This document shows positions 16,020 to 26,423 of a DNA stretch of 64,000 nt, piece by piece (position 1 is the first letter of the stretch; every line of letters begins with the position of its first letter). Position numbers and translations under genes: made by a program. Source of the stretch: Nocardioides ganghwensis (GTDB lineage Bacteria; Actinomycetota; Actinomycetes; Propionibacteriales; Nocardioidaceae); contig NZ_JACXYX010000003.1 in the NCBI RefSeq assembly GCF_014779655.1, positions 186,001-250,000 of the forward strand, given 5' to 3'. The notes beneath the pieces are model-generated. The model ran no database searches, was not told the DNA's origin, and saw only the letters and a program-made list of their open reading frames with translations.

Positions 16020-17498
16020 ATGGCCCAGGACGCCGCCGCGGCAGCTTCGGGCGAGCCCACCACCTCGGCCCTGCTGGCCCGCGCCCAGCAGGTCGCCGAC
16101 CAGCTGGTGAGCGAGGCCCGGCAGGAGGCCGACGCCCTGACCGCAGAGGTGGGCGCCCTCCGCGAGGAGCTGCGCACCCTCAAGGCCGAGGCCGAGGCCG
16201 ACCGCGCCGAGGCAGGCCGCGCCCGCCGGCAGGCCGAGGAGGTGCTGGCCGGGGCGTCGGAGGAGGCCGCGACCATCGTGGTCGACGCCAACGAGCAGGC
16301 CGCCCTGCTGATGTCGTCGGCCTCGGGGGCGCGCGACGAGCAGGTCGAGGCCGCGCGCGTCGAGGGCGACCGGCTCCGTACCCAGGCGCAGCAGGACGCC
16401 GTCGCGCTCCGCGCCGAGGCGCAGGAGCTGCGCGACACCGCGCACGCCGAGACGTCCGCGATGCTCGACTCGGCACGTGCCGAGGCGGAGGCCGCCGTCG
16501 CCGCCGCCCAGGAGACGGCGGCGCGGCTCGTCGAGGAGGGCCGGGCAGGCGGCCAGCGCCACCTCGACTCCGCGATGACGGAGGCCGAGTCGCTGCGCGC
16601 CACCGCCTCGACCGAGTCGGCCCGGATGCGCGACGAGGCCGCCCTCCACGTCGAGGAGATGCGCCGCACCACGGGCGCCGAGGTCGACCGGATGCGCCGC
16701 ACGGCCGAGGAGACCCTCGCCTCGGCCCGGGCGGAGAGCGAGGAGAAGCTCCGCCAGGCCGCCGAGCAGACCGAGTGGGCGACGCAGACCGTACGCTCCG
16801 TGCTGGCCGGCGCCGCGACGGAGGCCGATGCGATCCGCAAGGCCGGCCACGCCGACGTCGCCGCCCACACCCGGCTCGTACGCCGCCGTCTGCAGGGCGT
16901 GATCGCCGCCGTCGCCGGACGGATGGCGCTCCAGCTCGCCGACGCCCAGCAGCGCGCCGACGACATCGCCCGCGCCGCGGGCCTCGCCGCCGCCGAGATG
17001 GAGAGCGAGGCCAAGGCCACCCTCGCGCGGGCCGAGGCCGAGGCCGCCCGCATCGTCGCCGACGCCACCGACGAGTCGGAGCGGGCCGTCGAACGGCTCG
17101 AGCGCCGCAGGGCCGAGGCGGAGTCCGGCGCGGCGAGCCTGCGTGCTCTCGTCGCCGAGGAGGTCACCCGCAGCCGGGCCGAGGCCGCCGAGGACCGCCG
17201 CCGGGCCCGCGAGGAGTCCGTCGCACTCGTCGCCGAGGGCCGGGCCGAGGCCGACCAGCTCCGGGAGAGCGCCCGCCGGGCGGTCGAGCGCGCCCGTGCC
17301 GAGATCACCGAGCTGCAGGCGCAGCGCGACGGGATCGCCGCCGAGCTCGCTCAGCTCTCCGGCGTGATCGAGGCGCTCGCCGTGCCTGAGCGCCGGCAGG
17401 CGACCCCGGCCGAGGCCACGGCCGAGAGCACCACCCCGCACCCGTCACCCCCCAACCCCCACCACTCCCCGTCACCCCTGGAGAACCCCGATGCCTGA
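16020..17498 (+). CDS. Long Ala/Glu-rich coiled-coil protein (Scy/FilP-like)
   Basis: Cytoplasmic protein of 492 residues, predicted to be almost wholly coiled coil. Heptad-like stretches of Ala, Glu, Arg and Gln run from about residue 15 to 460 (for example ARRQAEEVLAGASEEAATI), with a Pro/His-rich tail. Such proteins in actinomycetes (Scy, FilP, DivIVA partners) organise polar growth or the cytoskeleton; that role is inferred from architecture only. The ATG at 16020 has GGAAGGAG upstream. Its end overlaps the start of the next coiled-coil gene by eight bases, so the two are translationally coupled and probably work together. Confidence 0.75.
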   Translation: MAQDAAAAASGEPTTSALLARAQQVADQLVSEARQEADALTAEVGALREELRTLKAEAEADRAEAGRARRQAEEVLAGASEEAATIVVDANEQAALLMSSASGARDEQVEAARVEGDRLRTQAQQDAVALRAEAQELRDTAHAETSAMLDSARAEAEAAVAAAQETAARLVEEGRAGGQRHLDSAMTEAESLRATASTESARMRDEAALHVEEMRRTTGAEVDRMRRTAEETLASARAESEEKLRQAAEQTEWATQTVRSVLAGAATEADAIRKAGHADVAAHTRLVRRRLQGVIAAVAGRMALQLADAQQRADDIARAAGLAAAEMESEAKATLARAEAEAARIVADATDESERAVERLERRRAEAESGAASLRALVAEEVTRSRAEAAEDRRRAREESVALVAEGRAEADQLRESARRAVERARAEITELQAQRDGIAAELAQLSGVIEALAVPERRQATPAEATAESTTPHPSPPNPHHSPSPLENPDA

Positions 17499-18534
17499 AG
17501 ACATGTTCACGACCGTGCGCCGCGGCTACGACCCGAGCGAGGTCGAGCGGGCCGTCGGGCAGGCGCAGGCCGAGATCGCCGAGCTGCGCCGGCGGCTCGA
17601 GTCCGCCGAGGCGGCCGCCGAGCAGGCGCGCAACGAGGCCGCCGCCTCCCGCGACGCCCTCGTCTCGCGTGAGGCGCAGGAGCCCGAGCTGCCGACGTAC
17701 GAGCACCTCGGCGAGCGCGTCGGGCAGATCCTCTCCCTCGCAGAGGCCGAGGCCGCCGAGATCCGCGACCGCGTGCTCGGCGAGGTCGAGACCCTCCGGA
17801 AGGAGGCCGAGCAGGAGGCGGGGGCGATGCGCGCCGACGCCGACCGCTACGCCGAGGAGACCCGCCGCGACGCCGACGCCGACGGCGCCCGGCTGCTCGC
17901 CGACGCCCGCAAGGCCGCCGACGGCGAGCGTGACGCGGCCGAGCGCGACGCCTCCGCCCGCCGTGCCGAGGCCGAGGCCCTCTACGAGGACGCCCGCGCC
18001 AAGGCCGCCCAGTCCGCAGCCGACTTCGAGACCACGCTCGCCGAGCGCCGCCAGAAGGCGACCGCCGAGTTCCAGGCGCAGCAGGCCGCCACCCAGGCCG
18101 AGCTCGACGCGATGGCCGCCCGCAGCAAGGACACCGAGGCCGCGCTCGAGCGCAGCCGCGCCGAGGCCGAGGAGCGGATCGCCCGGATGCTCGCCGACGC
18201 CGAGGAGCGCTCCACCACCATGGTCGCCGAGGCGCGCGCCTCCGCCGACCGCGTACGCGCCGAGTCCGACCGGGAGCTCGCCGCCGCCGCGCAGCGCCGC
18301 GACAGCATCAACGCGCAGCTCTCCAACGTCCGCCAGATGCTGGCCACCCTGACCGGCACCGTCCCCGGCGTCGCCCTGCCCGGCGAGCCCGCTGCGGCGG
18401 CCGACGTACGCACCGGGTCGGACGCCCCCGACGTGCCCGAGCCGGTCACCGAGGCCGAGGTCGTCGAGGCCCAGGACGCGGCGGCCGCCGAGGCCGCCGA
18501 GCGCGCGGACGGCGAGGCCCCCGAGGAGCGGTGA
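17491..18534 (+). CDS. DivIVA-domain coiled-coil protein
   Basis: Protein of 347 residues beginning with a DivIVA/Wag31-like membrane-targeting motif (MFTTVRRGYDPSEVERAV), followed by long coiled coil to about residue 290 and an acidic Ala/Glu-rich tail. DivIVA proteins bind curved polar membrane and recruit growth machinery. The upstream gene product lacks this motif, so this one may anchor the pair at the membrane (inference). The ATG at 17491 lies inside the end of the upstream gene. A hairpin terminator follows at 18540. Confidence 0.8.
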   Translation: MPEDMFTTVRRGYDPSEVERAVGQAQAEIAELRRRLESAEAAAEQARNEAAASRDALVSREAQEPELPTYEHLGERVGQILSLAEAEAAEIRDRVLGEVETLRKEAEQEAGAMRADADRYAEETRRDADADGARLLADARKAADGERDAAERDASARRAEAEALYEDARAKAAQSAADFETTLAERRQKATAEFQAQQAATQAELDAMAARSKDTEAALERSRAEAEERIARMLADAEERSTTMVAEARASADRVRAESDRELAAAAQRRDSINAQLSNVRQMLATLTGTVPGVALPGEPAAAADVRTGSDAPDVPEPVTEAEVVEAQDAAAAEAAERADGEAPEER

Positions 18535-18539
18535 GCCAC

Positions 18540-18565
18540 GCAGGTTCTCGAGCTCCAGAACCTGC
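18540..18565. terminator. Hairpin between convergent genes
   Basis: GCAGGTTCT and AGAACCTGC form a 9-bp perfect stem with an 8-base loop, six bases after the stop of the DivIVA-like gene and about 40 bases before the end of the convergent carboxyltransferase gene. It probably serves as a terminator, possibly in both directions. Confidence 0.65.
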
Positions 18566-18601
18566 CTCACTGACCGCTCGACCACCGGCCCGGACCGCCG
18601 G

Positions 18602-20074
18602 TCAGACGTAGCGGCGCGTCCGCTCCTCCGGCGACCCCGGGCCGGTGGCGAGGAGCGAGCTGAGCTCGTGCTCGAGCACGGCCCCCACGCGACGGCAGAA
18701 GTCCTCCGGCTCGTCGGCGGCGTCGGGCTTCTCGGCCACGATCCGGTCGACGATCCCGCGGCGGTGGAGGTCGATCGCCCGGACCTGCTGGGCGCGCGCC
18801 ATCTCGGACGCGTGGTCGAGGTCGCGGTGCACGATCGCCGACGCGCCCTCGGGCGGCAGGGGCGAGAGCCACGCGTGCTGGGCGGCCACGACCCGGTCGG
18901 CCGGCAGGAGCGCGAGCGCCCCGCCGCCGTTGCCCTCGCCGAGCATCAGGCACAGCGTCGGCGCGTCGAGCGTGACGAGGTCGGCGAGGGACCGGGCGAT
19001 CTCCCCGGCGAGGCCGCCGTTCTCCGCGGCCGCCGACAGCGCGGCGCCCTGGGTGTCGATCACCGTCACCAGCGGCAGTCCGAGCTCGGAGGCCAGCCGC
19101 ATCCCGCGGCGGGCCTCGCGCAGCGCCTCGGGCCCCATCGGGTGGTCGGTCGTCTGCCCGCGCCGGTCCTGGCCGAGGAAGACGCACGGCGCCTCGCCGA
19201 ACCGCGCGAGCGCGATCAGCAGGCCGGGGTCGCGCTCGCCCTGGCCGGTGCCGTTGAGGGGCACGACCTCGCTGGCGGCATAGCGCAGGAGCCGGCGTAC
19301 GCCGGGCCGGTCCGGACGCCGCGAGCGGGTCACGCAGTCCCAGGCGTCGACGTCGGGCACGTCCTCCTGCCCGGGGTCGGCGACGGGCGCGACACCCTCG
19401 CGCGCGGCCATCAGCGTGGTGAGCGCGCGGTCGAGGATCTCGGCGATCTCCTCGGGCGGGAGGACGGCGTCGATGATGCCGTGGGCGTAGAGGTTCTCCG
19501 CGGTCTGCACGCCCTCGGGGAAGGGACGGTCGTAGAGCGCCTCGTAGACCCGGGGGCCGAGGAAGCCGACGAGCGCGCCCGGCTCGGCGACGGTCACGTG
19601 CCCGAGCGAGCCCCACGAGGCCATCACGCCGCCGGTGGTGGGGTGGCGCAGGTAGACGAGGTAGGGCAGGCCCGCCGTACGGTGCGCCGCGACCGCGGCG
19701 GAGATGCGCACCATCTGCACGAACGCCGGTGTGCCCTCCTGCATCCGGGTCCCGCCGCTGACCGGTGCGGCGACGAGCGGCAGACCCTCGCGGGTGGCGC
19801 GCTCGATGCCGGCGACGATCCGGTCGGCGGACGCGCGCCCGATCGAGCCGGCGAGGAAGCCGAACTCGCCCACCAGGACCCCGATGCGCCGCCCGTGCAG
19901 CCGCGCCTCGCCGGTGAGGACGGACTCGTCGACGCCGGACCTCTCCGCCGCGACCGCGAGCTCCGCGGCGTACGCCTCGCTGATGCCGTCGCGGGCCGGC
20001 GGGGTGTCCCACGAGGACCACGAGCCCTCGTCGAGGACGAGGTCGATCAGGTCGTGTGCGGTGAGGCGGGTCAT
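18602..20074 (-). CDS. Acyl-CoA carboxylase carboxyltransferase (fused beta-alpha type)
   Basis: Biotin-dependent carboxyltransferase of 490 residues with two crotonase-like halves. The first carries the CoA-site loops PVSGGTRMQEGT and YLRHPTTGGVMASWGSLG. The second has VTVIDTQGAALSAAAENGGL and MLGEGNGGGALALL. It would transfer CO2 from carboxybiotin to an acyl-CoA such as acetyl- or propionyl-CoA, with a biotin carboxylase/BCCP subunit encoded elsewhere. No zinc-finger cysteines precede the first domain, unlike E. coli AccD. TACCCT lies five bases before the ATG, so the message may be nearly leaderless. The acyl substrate is not predictable from sequence. Confidence 0.85.
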   Translation of the reverse strand: MTRLTAHDLIDLVLDEGSWSSWDTPPARDGISEAYAAELAVAAERSGVDESVLTGEARLHGRRIGVLVGEFGFLAGSIGRASADRIVAGIERATREGLPLVAAPVSGGTRMQEGTPAFVQMVRISAAVAAHRTAGLPYLVYLRHPTTGGVMASWGSLGHVTVAEPGALVGFLGPRVYEALYDRPFPEGVQTAENLYAHGIIDAVLPPEEIAEILDRALTTLMAAREGVAPVADPGQEDVPDVDAWDCVTRSRRPDRPGVRRLLRYAASEVVPLNGTGQGERDPGLLIALARFGEAPCVFLGQDRRGQTTDHPMGPEALREARRGMRLASELGLPLVTVIDTQGAALSAAAENGGLAGEIARSLADLVTLDAPTLCLMLGEGNGGGALALLPADRVVAAQHAWLSPLPPEGASAIVHRDLDHASEMARAQQVRAIDLHRRGIVDRIVAEKPDAADEPEDFCRRVGAVLEHELSSLLATGPGSPEERTRRYV

Positions 20075-20092
20075 GGGGCAGGGTAACCGCGG

Positions 20093-21607
20093 TCAGCCGG
20101 CGGAGGGCACGCCCGGCGCAGGGGTCCGCCGACCGGTGATCCAGCGGTCGAAGAACGTCGACAGCTCGCGACCGGTCTCGGCCTCCCAGTGGTCGTAGAC
20201 CTGCTCGCGGGAGACCGACGTGTTGTCGTTGTCGGCCAGCCAGGACCGGGCGATGCGGTAGAACTCGTCCTCGCCGAGGTCGGCGCGCAGCTCGTTCCAC
20301 ATGAGCGCGGGCGTGTAGTAGATGTTCGAGCTGCCGAACTGGTCGGGGTCGTACGCCCCGGGCGGGCCGTACTGGTCGCGCAGCTGCTGGTCGACGCCGC
20401 GGGCGTTGCGCAGGCTCTCGCGCAGCGGCCGGATGTCGTGCTCGTCCTCGTAGGTCCACTGCAGCAGCATCGTCATGCCCTCGTTGAGCCACACGTCGCG
20501 CCAGTCCGACGGGGAGACCTGGTCGCCGTACCACTGGTGGACGATCTCGTGCGCGACCACCTGCGGCGAGAGGACGTAGTCGTTGTTGCCGAGGGTGACC
20601 ATCGTCTGGGTCTCCATCGCGCTCTGGGAGGCCGTGACCACGAGGCCGAGGGAGTCGAACGGGTAGTCGCCGAGCCTCCCCTCGACCCAGTCGACGGTCG
20701 CGGCGGCGGTCTGGATCGAGTCGAGGGGGCGAGTCATGCCGCGCGGGGTCCAGTAGTCGACGCGCAGGCCGCCGGCGGCGGTGTTGCTGCTGTGGGTGTA
20801 GTCGCCGATGGCGAGGGTGACGAGGTAGGACGACGCGGGCTCGTCGAGCTGCCACGAGGTGGTGGTGCCGTCCTCGTCGGTCGCGAGCGCGGTGAGCTCG
20901 CCGTTGGCGATGCCGGTCCACTTCGGCGGCGCGTGGACGGTGATGTCGTAGAGCGCCTTGTCGGCGGGCTGGTCGTTGACGGGGTACCAGGTGTAGGCGC
21001 CGTACGGCTCCTGCATCGTCCACACCTCGCCGGAGGAGGTGATGGTGAAGCCCGTGGAGGAGAAGTCGCTGCGGGTGGTCGGCGCGGGGGCGGGCTCGGG
21101 GGTGCCGGCGTAGTCGAGGACGAGCTCGTAGCGCTGGTCCTGCTCGATCGGGGCCCTGACGACCAGGTCCTTGCCGAGCCGCGACACCCGGACCGGCTCG
21201 CCGTCCAGGGTGACCTCCCCGAGGGTCAGGGGAGCGCCGAGGTCGAGCTGGAACCTCGGCGCCGTGCGGGCAGCCCGGAAGGTGAGGACCGCGCGACCGG
21301 TGAGCCGTTCGGGGCCGGGCTCCCAGGTCAGGTCGAGGTCGTAGTGCAGGGCGTCGACGCGCGGGTCGCCGACGTCGGGGTAGACGCTGTCCTCGACCGG
21401 CGTCGAGACGGCGAGGTCGAGGTCCTGCTCGACCGGCTCCGTGACGACGGGCGCGGACACGGGCGCCGTCGAGGCGGGGTCGGCGGGCTCGGCGGCGGAC
21501 GGCGGCGCCCCCAGCTCGTCGGGACCGGTCGTCTGGCCGGAGCAGCCGGCCAGCAGCGCCAGCGACAGGCCCAGCGCGAGGGCCGAGGGGGCGGGCCGGA
21601 GGCTCAC
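20093..21607 (-). CDS. M1-family metallopeptidase lipoprotein
   Basis: Exported zinc aminopeptidase-like protein of 504 residues. An N-terminal signal with lipobox LLAGCSG predicts a lipid-anchored protein, followed by an acidic Ala/Pro linker. The M1 beta domain and catalytic domain have the zinc motif HEIVHQWYGD and the third ligand in NEGMTMLLQW. The GTG at 21605-21607 overlaps the TGA of the sigma-factor gene (GTGA), so the two are coupled and the peptidase is expressed with its sigma factor. Anchoring outside the membrane suggests processing of peptides or envelope proteins (inference). Confidence 0.87.
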   Translation of the reverse strand: MSLRPAPSALALGLSLALLAGCSGQTTGPDELGAPPSAAEPADPASTAPVSAPVVTEPVEQDLDLAVSTPVEDSVYPDVGDPRVDALHYDLDLTWEPGPERLTGRAVLTFRAARTAPRFQLDLGAPLTLGEVTLDGEPVRVSRLGKDLVVRAPIEQDQRYELVLDYAGTPEPAPAPTTRSDFSSTGFTITSSGEVWTMQEPYGAYTWYPVNDQPADKALYDITVHAPPKWTGIANGELTALATDEDGTTTSWQLDEPASSYLVTLAIGDYTHSSNTAAGGLRVDYWTPRGMTRPLDSIQTAAATVDWVEGRLGDYPFDSLGLVVTASQSAMETQTMVTLGNNDYVLSPQVVAHEIVHQWYGDQVSPSDWRDVWLNEGMTMLLQWTYEDEHDIRPLRESLRNARGVDQQLRDQYGPPGAYDPDQFGSSNIYYTPALMWNELRADLGEDEFYRIARSWLADNDNTSVSREQVYDHWEAETGRELSTFFDRWITGRRTPAPGVPSAG

Positions 21608-22182
21608 CGGTCGCCGCGCAGCAGGGGTCGCGCCAGCTTGCGGCCGTGGTGGATCTGCGCCTTGACGGTCCCGAGCGGGGCGCCGACCAGGGTGGCGATC
21701 TCGTCGTAGGGCAGGCCGTAGACGTCGCGCAGCAGCAGCGGCTCGACGTACTGCGGGTGGTCCTGCTCGATCGTGTCCATCGCCTCGAGCAGGTCGAGCC
21801 GGGTCCCGGCGATCACGCTGGTCGTGCGCGGGTCCGGACGGTCGTGGGCGCCGTCCTCGAAGTCGGTCGGCGTGGCGAGGTTCTTGAGCCGGCGGTACGT
21901 CGTGCGCGCGCTGTTGACGGACACGATGTGCAGCCAGGTGGTGAACCGCCCGCGCCCGCCCCACGAGCCGATCTTGGTGGCGACGTTGAGCATCGCCTCC
22001 TGGCAGGCGTCCTCGGCGTCACCGGAGTAGGGGAGCACGCCGCGGCAGATGTTCAGCACGCGCGGGCGTACGGCGGCGAGCAGCGTCTCCAGCGCGTCGC
22101 GGTCCCCCTCGCGCGCGCGGCGGGCCAGGTCGTCGATGTCGTCCGGCGCCAGCGCGTCGCCCGGGTCCCCCGAATAGCTCAC
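21604..22182 (-). CDS. ECF-type RNA polymerase sigma factor
   Basis: Group 4 sigma factor of 192 residues. Region 2 includes GDAEDACQEAMLNVATKIGSW, and region 4 includes the helix-turn-helix around YGLPYDEIATLVGAPLGTVKAQIHHGRKL. I chose the GTG at 22180-22182 over a longer start (22218) because TATCGT sits exactly six bases upstream, and the longer form would run back through the divergent promoter. No classical transmembrane anti-sigma gene is adjacent. The neighbours are an exported peptidase and a receptor kinase, so control by phosphorylation or proteolysis is possible but unproven. Confidence 0.85.
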   Translation of the reverse strand: MSYSGDPGDALAPDDIDDLARRAREGDRDALETLLAAVRPRVLNICRGVLPYSGDAEDACQEAMLNVATKIGSWGGRGRFTTWLHIVSVNSARTTYRRLKNLATPTDFEDGAHDRPDPRTTSVIAGTRLDLLEAMDTIEQDHPQYVEPLLLRDVYGLPYDEIATLVGAPLGTVKAQIHHGRKLARPLLRGDR

Positions 22183-22202
22183 GCCTGCACGATAATGCCC
22201 GG

Positions 22203-22205
<3 letters not shown>
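22182..22205. promoter_or_regulatory. Shared bidirectional leaderless promoter
   Basis: Only 20 bases separate two divergent GTG starts. On the plus strand GATAAT (22191-22196) is followed by six bases and then the kinase GTG. On the minus strand TATCGT (22194-22189), overlapping the same bases, is followed by six bases and then the sigma-factor GTG. The two -10 elements cannot be occupied at the same time. The reading frames support both starts. Confidence 0.6.
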
Positions 22206-23732
<1,527 letters not shown>

Positions 23733-23739
23733 GCCCCGC

Positions 23740-24426
23740 TCAGCCCTCCCGGGATCCGAGCTCCACACCGGCGGCGACCCGGGCGATGAGGTCCCGCATG
23801 CCGGGTACGTCGGCCTCGCGCCCCGTGACGGCGATCTCGACCTGGGCGTTGTCCGACCCGGTGAGGTCGAGCCACCGCAGGAAGCCGTGGCGCAGGTGGT
23901 TGGAGGTGACGAACGAGAAGTGCAGGCTGTCGCCGGTCTCGGTGAGGACGTCGAGGTTGCTCTCGTCCTCGCGCAGCTCGTCGATGCGCCGGTCGAGGGT
24001 CCAGTCGATGGAGCGCCGGTTGCTCAGCACCTGCTCGACGCGCAGGACGTAGCCGAAGGCGGGCTGGTCGGGCGGGCGCCACTGCCACTCGTTGAGCGAG
24101 TTCTCCGAGAAGATCCAGCCCTCGGGCACCGGCACCGACATCCGGAAGCCGCCGGCCCCGACCGTCTGGCGTACGAGGGGGACCGCCGGCGCCAGCGCCG
24201 GGGTGGTCGGGTCGCGCAACAGCTCGGGCACCGGGTCCACCGGCAGGCTCGGAGAGCTCGCCGCCACGGGGGACGCGGCCCCCTGCCCCGCCGGGTTCTC
24301 GCCGAGCACCCAGGACGCACCGAACCCCAGCGCGGCACCGAGCGCCAGCAGCAGCGCGAGCACGGCCGCGAGCCGATGGGTGGTGGGAGCCGTACGGTCT
24401 CGCCCCGGCGTCCCGGACAGGGTCAC
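23740..24426 (-). CDS. Single-pass exported protein, paralogue of the next upstream gene
   Basis: Protein of 228 residues with an N-terminal membrane anchor (LAAVLALLLALGAALGFGASWVL split by few polar residues) and an outer domain. The pattern PVPEGWIFSENSLNEWQW ... YVLRVEQVL ... RRIDELRE ... HGFLRWLDLTG is shared with the protein encoded immediately upstream. Both also resemble the outer domain of the neighbouring kinase (P-x-x-W start, comparable length). The GTG start overlaps the upstream stop (GTGA). The function is unknown; a kinase ligand, decoy or sensor is an inference from position and likeness. It ends eight bases from the convergent kinase gene. Confidence 0.7.
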   Translation of the reverse strand: MTLSGTPGRDRTAPTTHRLAAVLALLLALGAALGFGASWVLGENPAGQGAASPVAASSPSLPVDPVPELLRDPTTPALAPAVPLVRQTVGAGGFRMSVPVPEGWIFSENSLNEWQWRPPDQPAFGYVLRVEQVLSNRRSIDWTLDRRIDELREDESNLDVLTETGDSLHFSFVTSNHLRHGFLRWLDLTGSDNAQVEIAVTGREADVPGMRDLIARVAAGVELGSREG

Positions 24427-25073
24427 AGGGGTCCGCCGCCCGCGCCGCTCATCCCCTCGGCCACCCGCCTGATCAGGTCCTTGGCGCCGGCGACGTCGCG
24501 CTCGCGACCGTGCACCACGATCTCGACGTCCGCCTGCCCGCTGAGGTCGAGGTCGAGCCAGCGCATGAAGCTGTGCCGGGCGTTGCCCTCGTTGCTGCGG
24601 TAGGTGTACTCGAGCGACGCGGCGCCGCGGTCGAGGATCTCGACGTCCTCCTGCTCGTCGCGCAGGCGGTCGATGCGGATGTCGATAGCGTCCTCGATCG
24701 TGATGTCCTGGCTGTCGATCTGCTCGATCCGCATCACGTAGCTGTTGTTGGACGTGCCGGGCTTCTTCCACTTCCACTCGTTGCTGGCGTTGGCGTTCGT
24801 GCGCCAGCCGACGGGTGCGGGGAAGGTGATCTCGAACTTGCCGGTGCCCAGGGTGGCCGGGGCCATCTGGAGGTCGGGCTGCAGTGCCGGGTCGTCGGGG
24901 TCCGGGGCATAGGGACGCGGGGCCTCGACGGGCATCTCCGGGCGCTGGGCCGGCACCGGTGTCGCGACACCGGACCCCGGGCTCGCGTCGCGGCTCTGTG
25001 CGGACGCGGCGTACCCGCTCCCGGCGCCGATCGCCAGGAGCGCGACCAGCACGACAGGCCCCCGCCACTCCAC
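24423..25073 (-). CDS. Single-pass exported protein, first of a paralogous pair
   Basis: Protein of 216 residues with an N-terminal hydrophobic anchor (VVLVALLAIGAGSGYAAS) and an outer domain. The line FPAPVGWRTNANASNEWKWKK, then YVMRIEQIDS, IRIDRLRDEQED and HSFMRWLDLDLSG align well with the downstream paralogue. No lipobox cysteine is visible. The GTG at 25071-25073 is supported by CATAAT exactly six bases upstream; longer in-frame starts would encode an Arg/Pro-rich extension inconsistent with an anchor. The function is unknown. Confidence 0.72.
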   Translation of the reverse strand: MEWRGPVVLVALLAIGAGSGYAASAQSRDASPGSGVATPVPAQRPEMPVEAPRPYAPDPDDPALQPDLQMAPATLGTGKFEITFPAPVGWRTNANASNEWKWKKPGTSNNSYVMRIEQIDSQDITIEDAIDIRIDRLRDEQEDVEILDRGAASLEYTYRSNEGNARHSFMRWLDLDLSGQADVEIVVHGRERDVAGAKDLIRRVAEGMSGAGGGPL

Positions 25074-25158
25074 CCGGCCATTATGTCGGCAGCCCGCGTG
25101 GTCTGGTCCAGCGGCGCGACGGGGTGCACCGATCGGTCTGCGGGCGCACCATCGGTGG

Positions 25159-26400
25159 ATGGGTCGGGGGATGGGCGCGCGGTGGGCCGTACGGGCGGGT
25201 CGTGCCTTCGACGGGGAGCGGTTCCTGCCGGGCGGCGCGACGGTGGTGGTCGAGGGGGACCGCATCGTCGGCGTCGAGCCCGCGGCGTACGCCCTGCCGC
25301 CCGACGTGCCGGTGACGGAGGCCGCCGGCACGCTGCTGCCGGGGCTCGTCGACTGCCACGTCCACCTCGTCGCGTCGGGCGCGTTCCCCGGTACGCCGGG
25401 GAGCCTGGAGTGGGCGGGGAGTGCCTCCCCCGCGGCGGTGGACGAGGTGGTGACCGCGAGCCTGACGGCCCAGGTCGCGGCCGGCGTGACGACGGTGCGC
25501 GACCTCGGCGACGTGGCCTACCGGGTGCTCGCGCACCGGGGTCGCGAGACCGAGGGCCTGCCGCGGGTGGTGGCTGCCGGTCCGCCCGTCACGATCCCGC
25601 TCGGGCACTGCCACTTCCTCGGCGGCGAGGTCGACCCCGACGACCCCCCGACCATCGCGCAGGCGATGACGGAGCGGGTCGAGCGCGGCGTCGACCTGGT
25701 GAAGGTGATGTCCAGCGGGGGCTTCCTGACCCCGGGCAGCGACCAGCTCGGCGCCCAGTTCGAGGTCGTCCCGCTGCGGCGCATCGTCGACGCCGCGCAC
25801 GCGGCGGGCCTGCGGGTGGTGGCGCACACCCACTCCGTCGCCGGTGCCGAGGTGGCGGTCGCGGCCGGCGCGGACGGGCTCGAGCACTTCACTTGCCTGG
25901 CCGAGGGCGGCGCGGCCCCGCCCCCCGCGCTGCTCGGGAGGGTCGCCGCCGCCGGGATGACGGTCGACCCGACGCTGGGCAACGACCCGTCCCGGTTCCC
26001 GCCCGTCGCGGAGATGCCGCCGCACATCCTGGAGATGCTGGAGCGCCTCGGCATCACCGACCGCGACGAGCACTTCGCGCGGGCGGCCCGCAACACCGCC
26101 CGGCTGCGCGAGCACGGGATCCGGGTCGTGTCGGGGCTCGACGCCGGGGCGATGCCCGCCAAGCCCCACGGCCACCTGTGGCGCGCGGTGGCCGCCCTCG
26201 TCGACGGTGGCTGGCCGGTGGCGGAGGCGCTTGCCACCGCCACCTCCGTCGCCGCTGACGACTGCGGCGTCGCGGCCGGCCGGCTGGCGGTGGGCCGGCT
26301 CGCCGACCTGCTCGTCGTGGACGGCGACCTGGCCGCGGACATCACCGTCCTCGCCCGCCCCCGGGCGGTGTGGGTGGGCGGGGTCGCGGTCGAGAGGTGA
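25159..26400 (+). CDS. Amidohydrolase (imidazolonepropionase-like)
   Basis: Metal-dependent hydrolase of 413 residues with the TIM-barrel amidohydrolase fold. The metal motif HxH is in GLVDCHVHL, a probable carboxylated lysine in VDLVKVMSSGG, further histidines in VVAHTHS and GLEHF, and the late Asp in SGLDAG. Close families include prolidase-like and imidazolonepropionase-like enzymes; the substrate is unknown. The ATG at 25159 has CACCAT six bases upstream. An ATG at 25171 with a G-rich stretch ahead is the alternative. The GTGA at 26397 could couple it to the next amidohydrolase. Confidence 0.82.
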   Translation: MGRGMGARWAVRAGRAFDGERFLPGGATVVVEGDRIVGVEPAAYALPPDVPVTEAAGTLLPGLVDCHVHLVASGAFPGTPGSLEWAGSASPAAVDEVVTASLTAQVAAGVTTVRDLGDVAYRVLAHRGRETEGLPRVVAAGPPVTIPLGHCHFLGGEVDPDDPPTIAQAMTERVERGVDLVKVMSSGGFLTPGSDQLGAQFEVVPLRRIVDAAHAAGLRVVAHTHSVAGAEVAVAAGADGLEHFTCLAEGGAAPPPALLGRVAAAGMTVDPTLGNDPSRFPPVAEMPPHILEMLERLGITDRDEHFARAARNTARLREHGIRVVSGLDAGAMPAKPHGHLWRAVAALVDGGWPVAEALATATSVAADDCGVAAGRLAVGRLADLLVVDGDLAADITVLARPRAVWVGGVAVER

Positions 26401-26423
26401 CCGTCACCTCCTACGGTGGCCCC

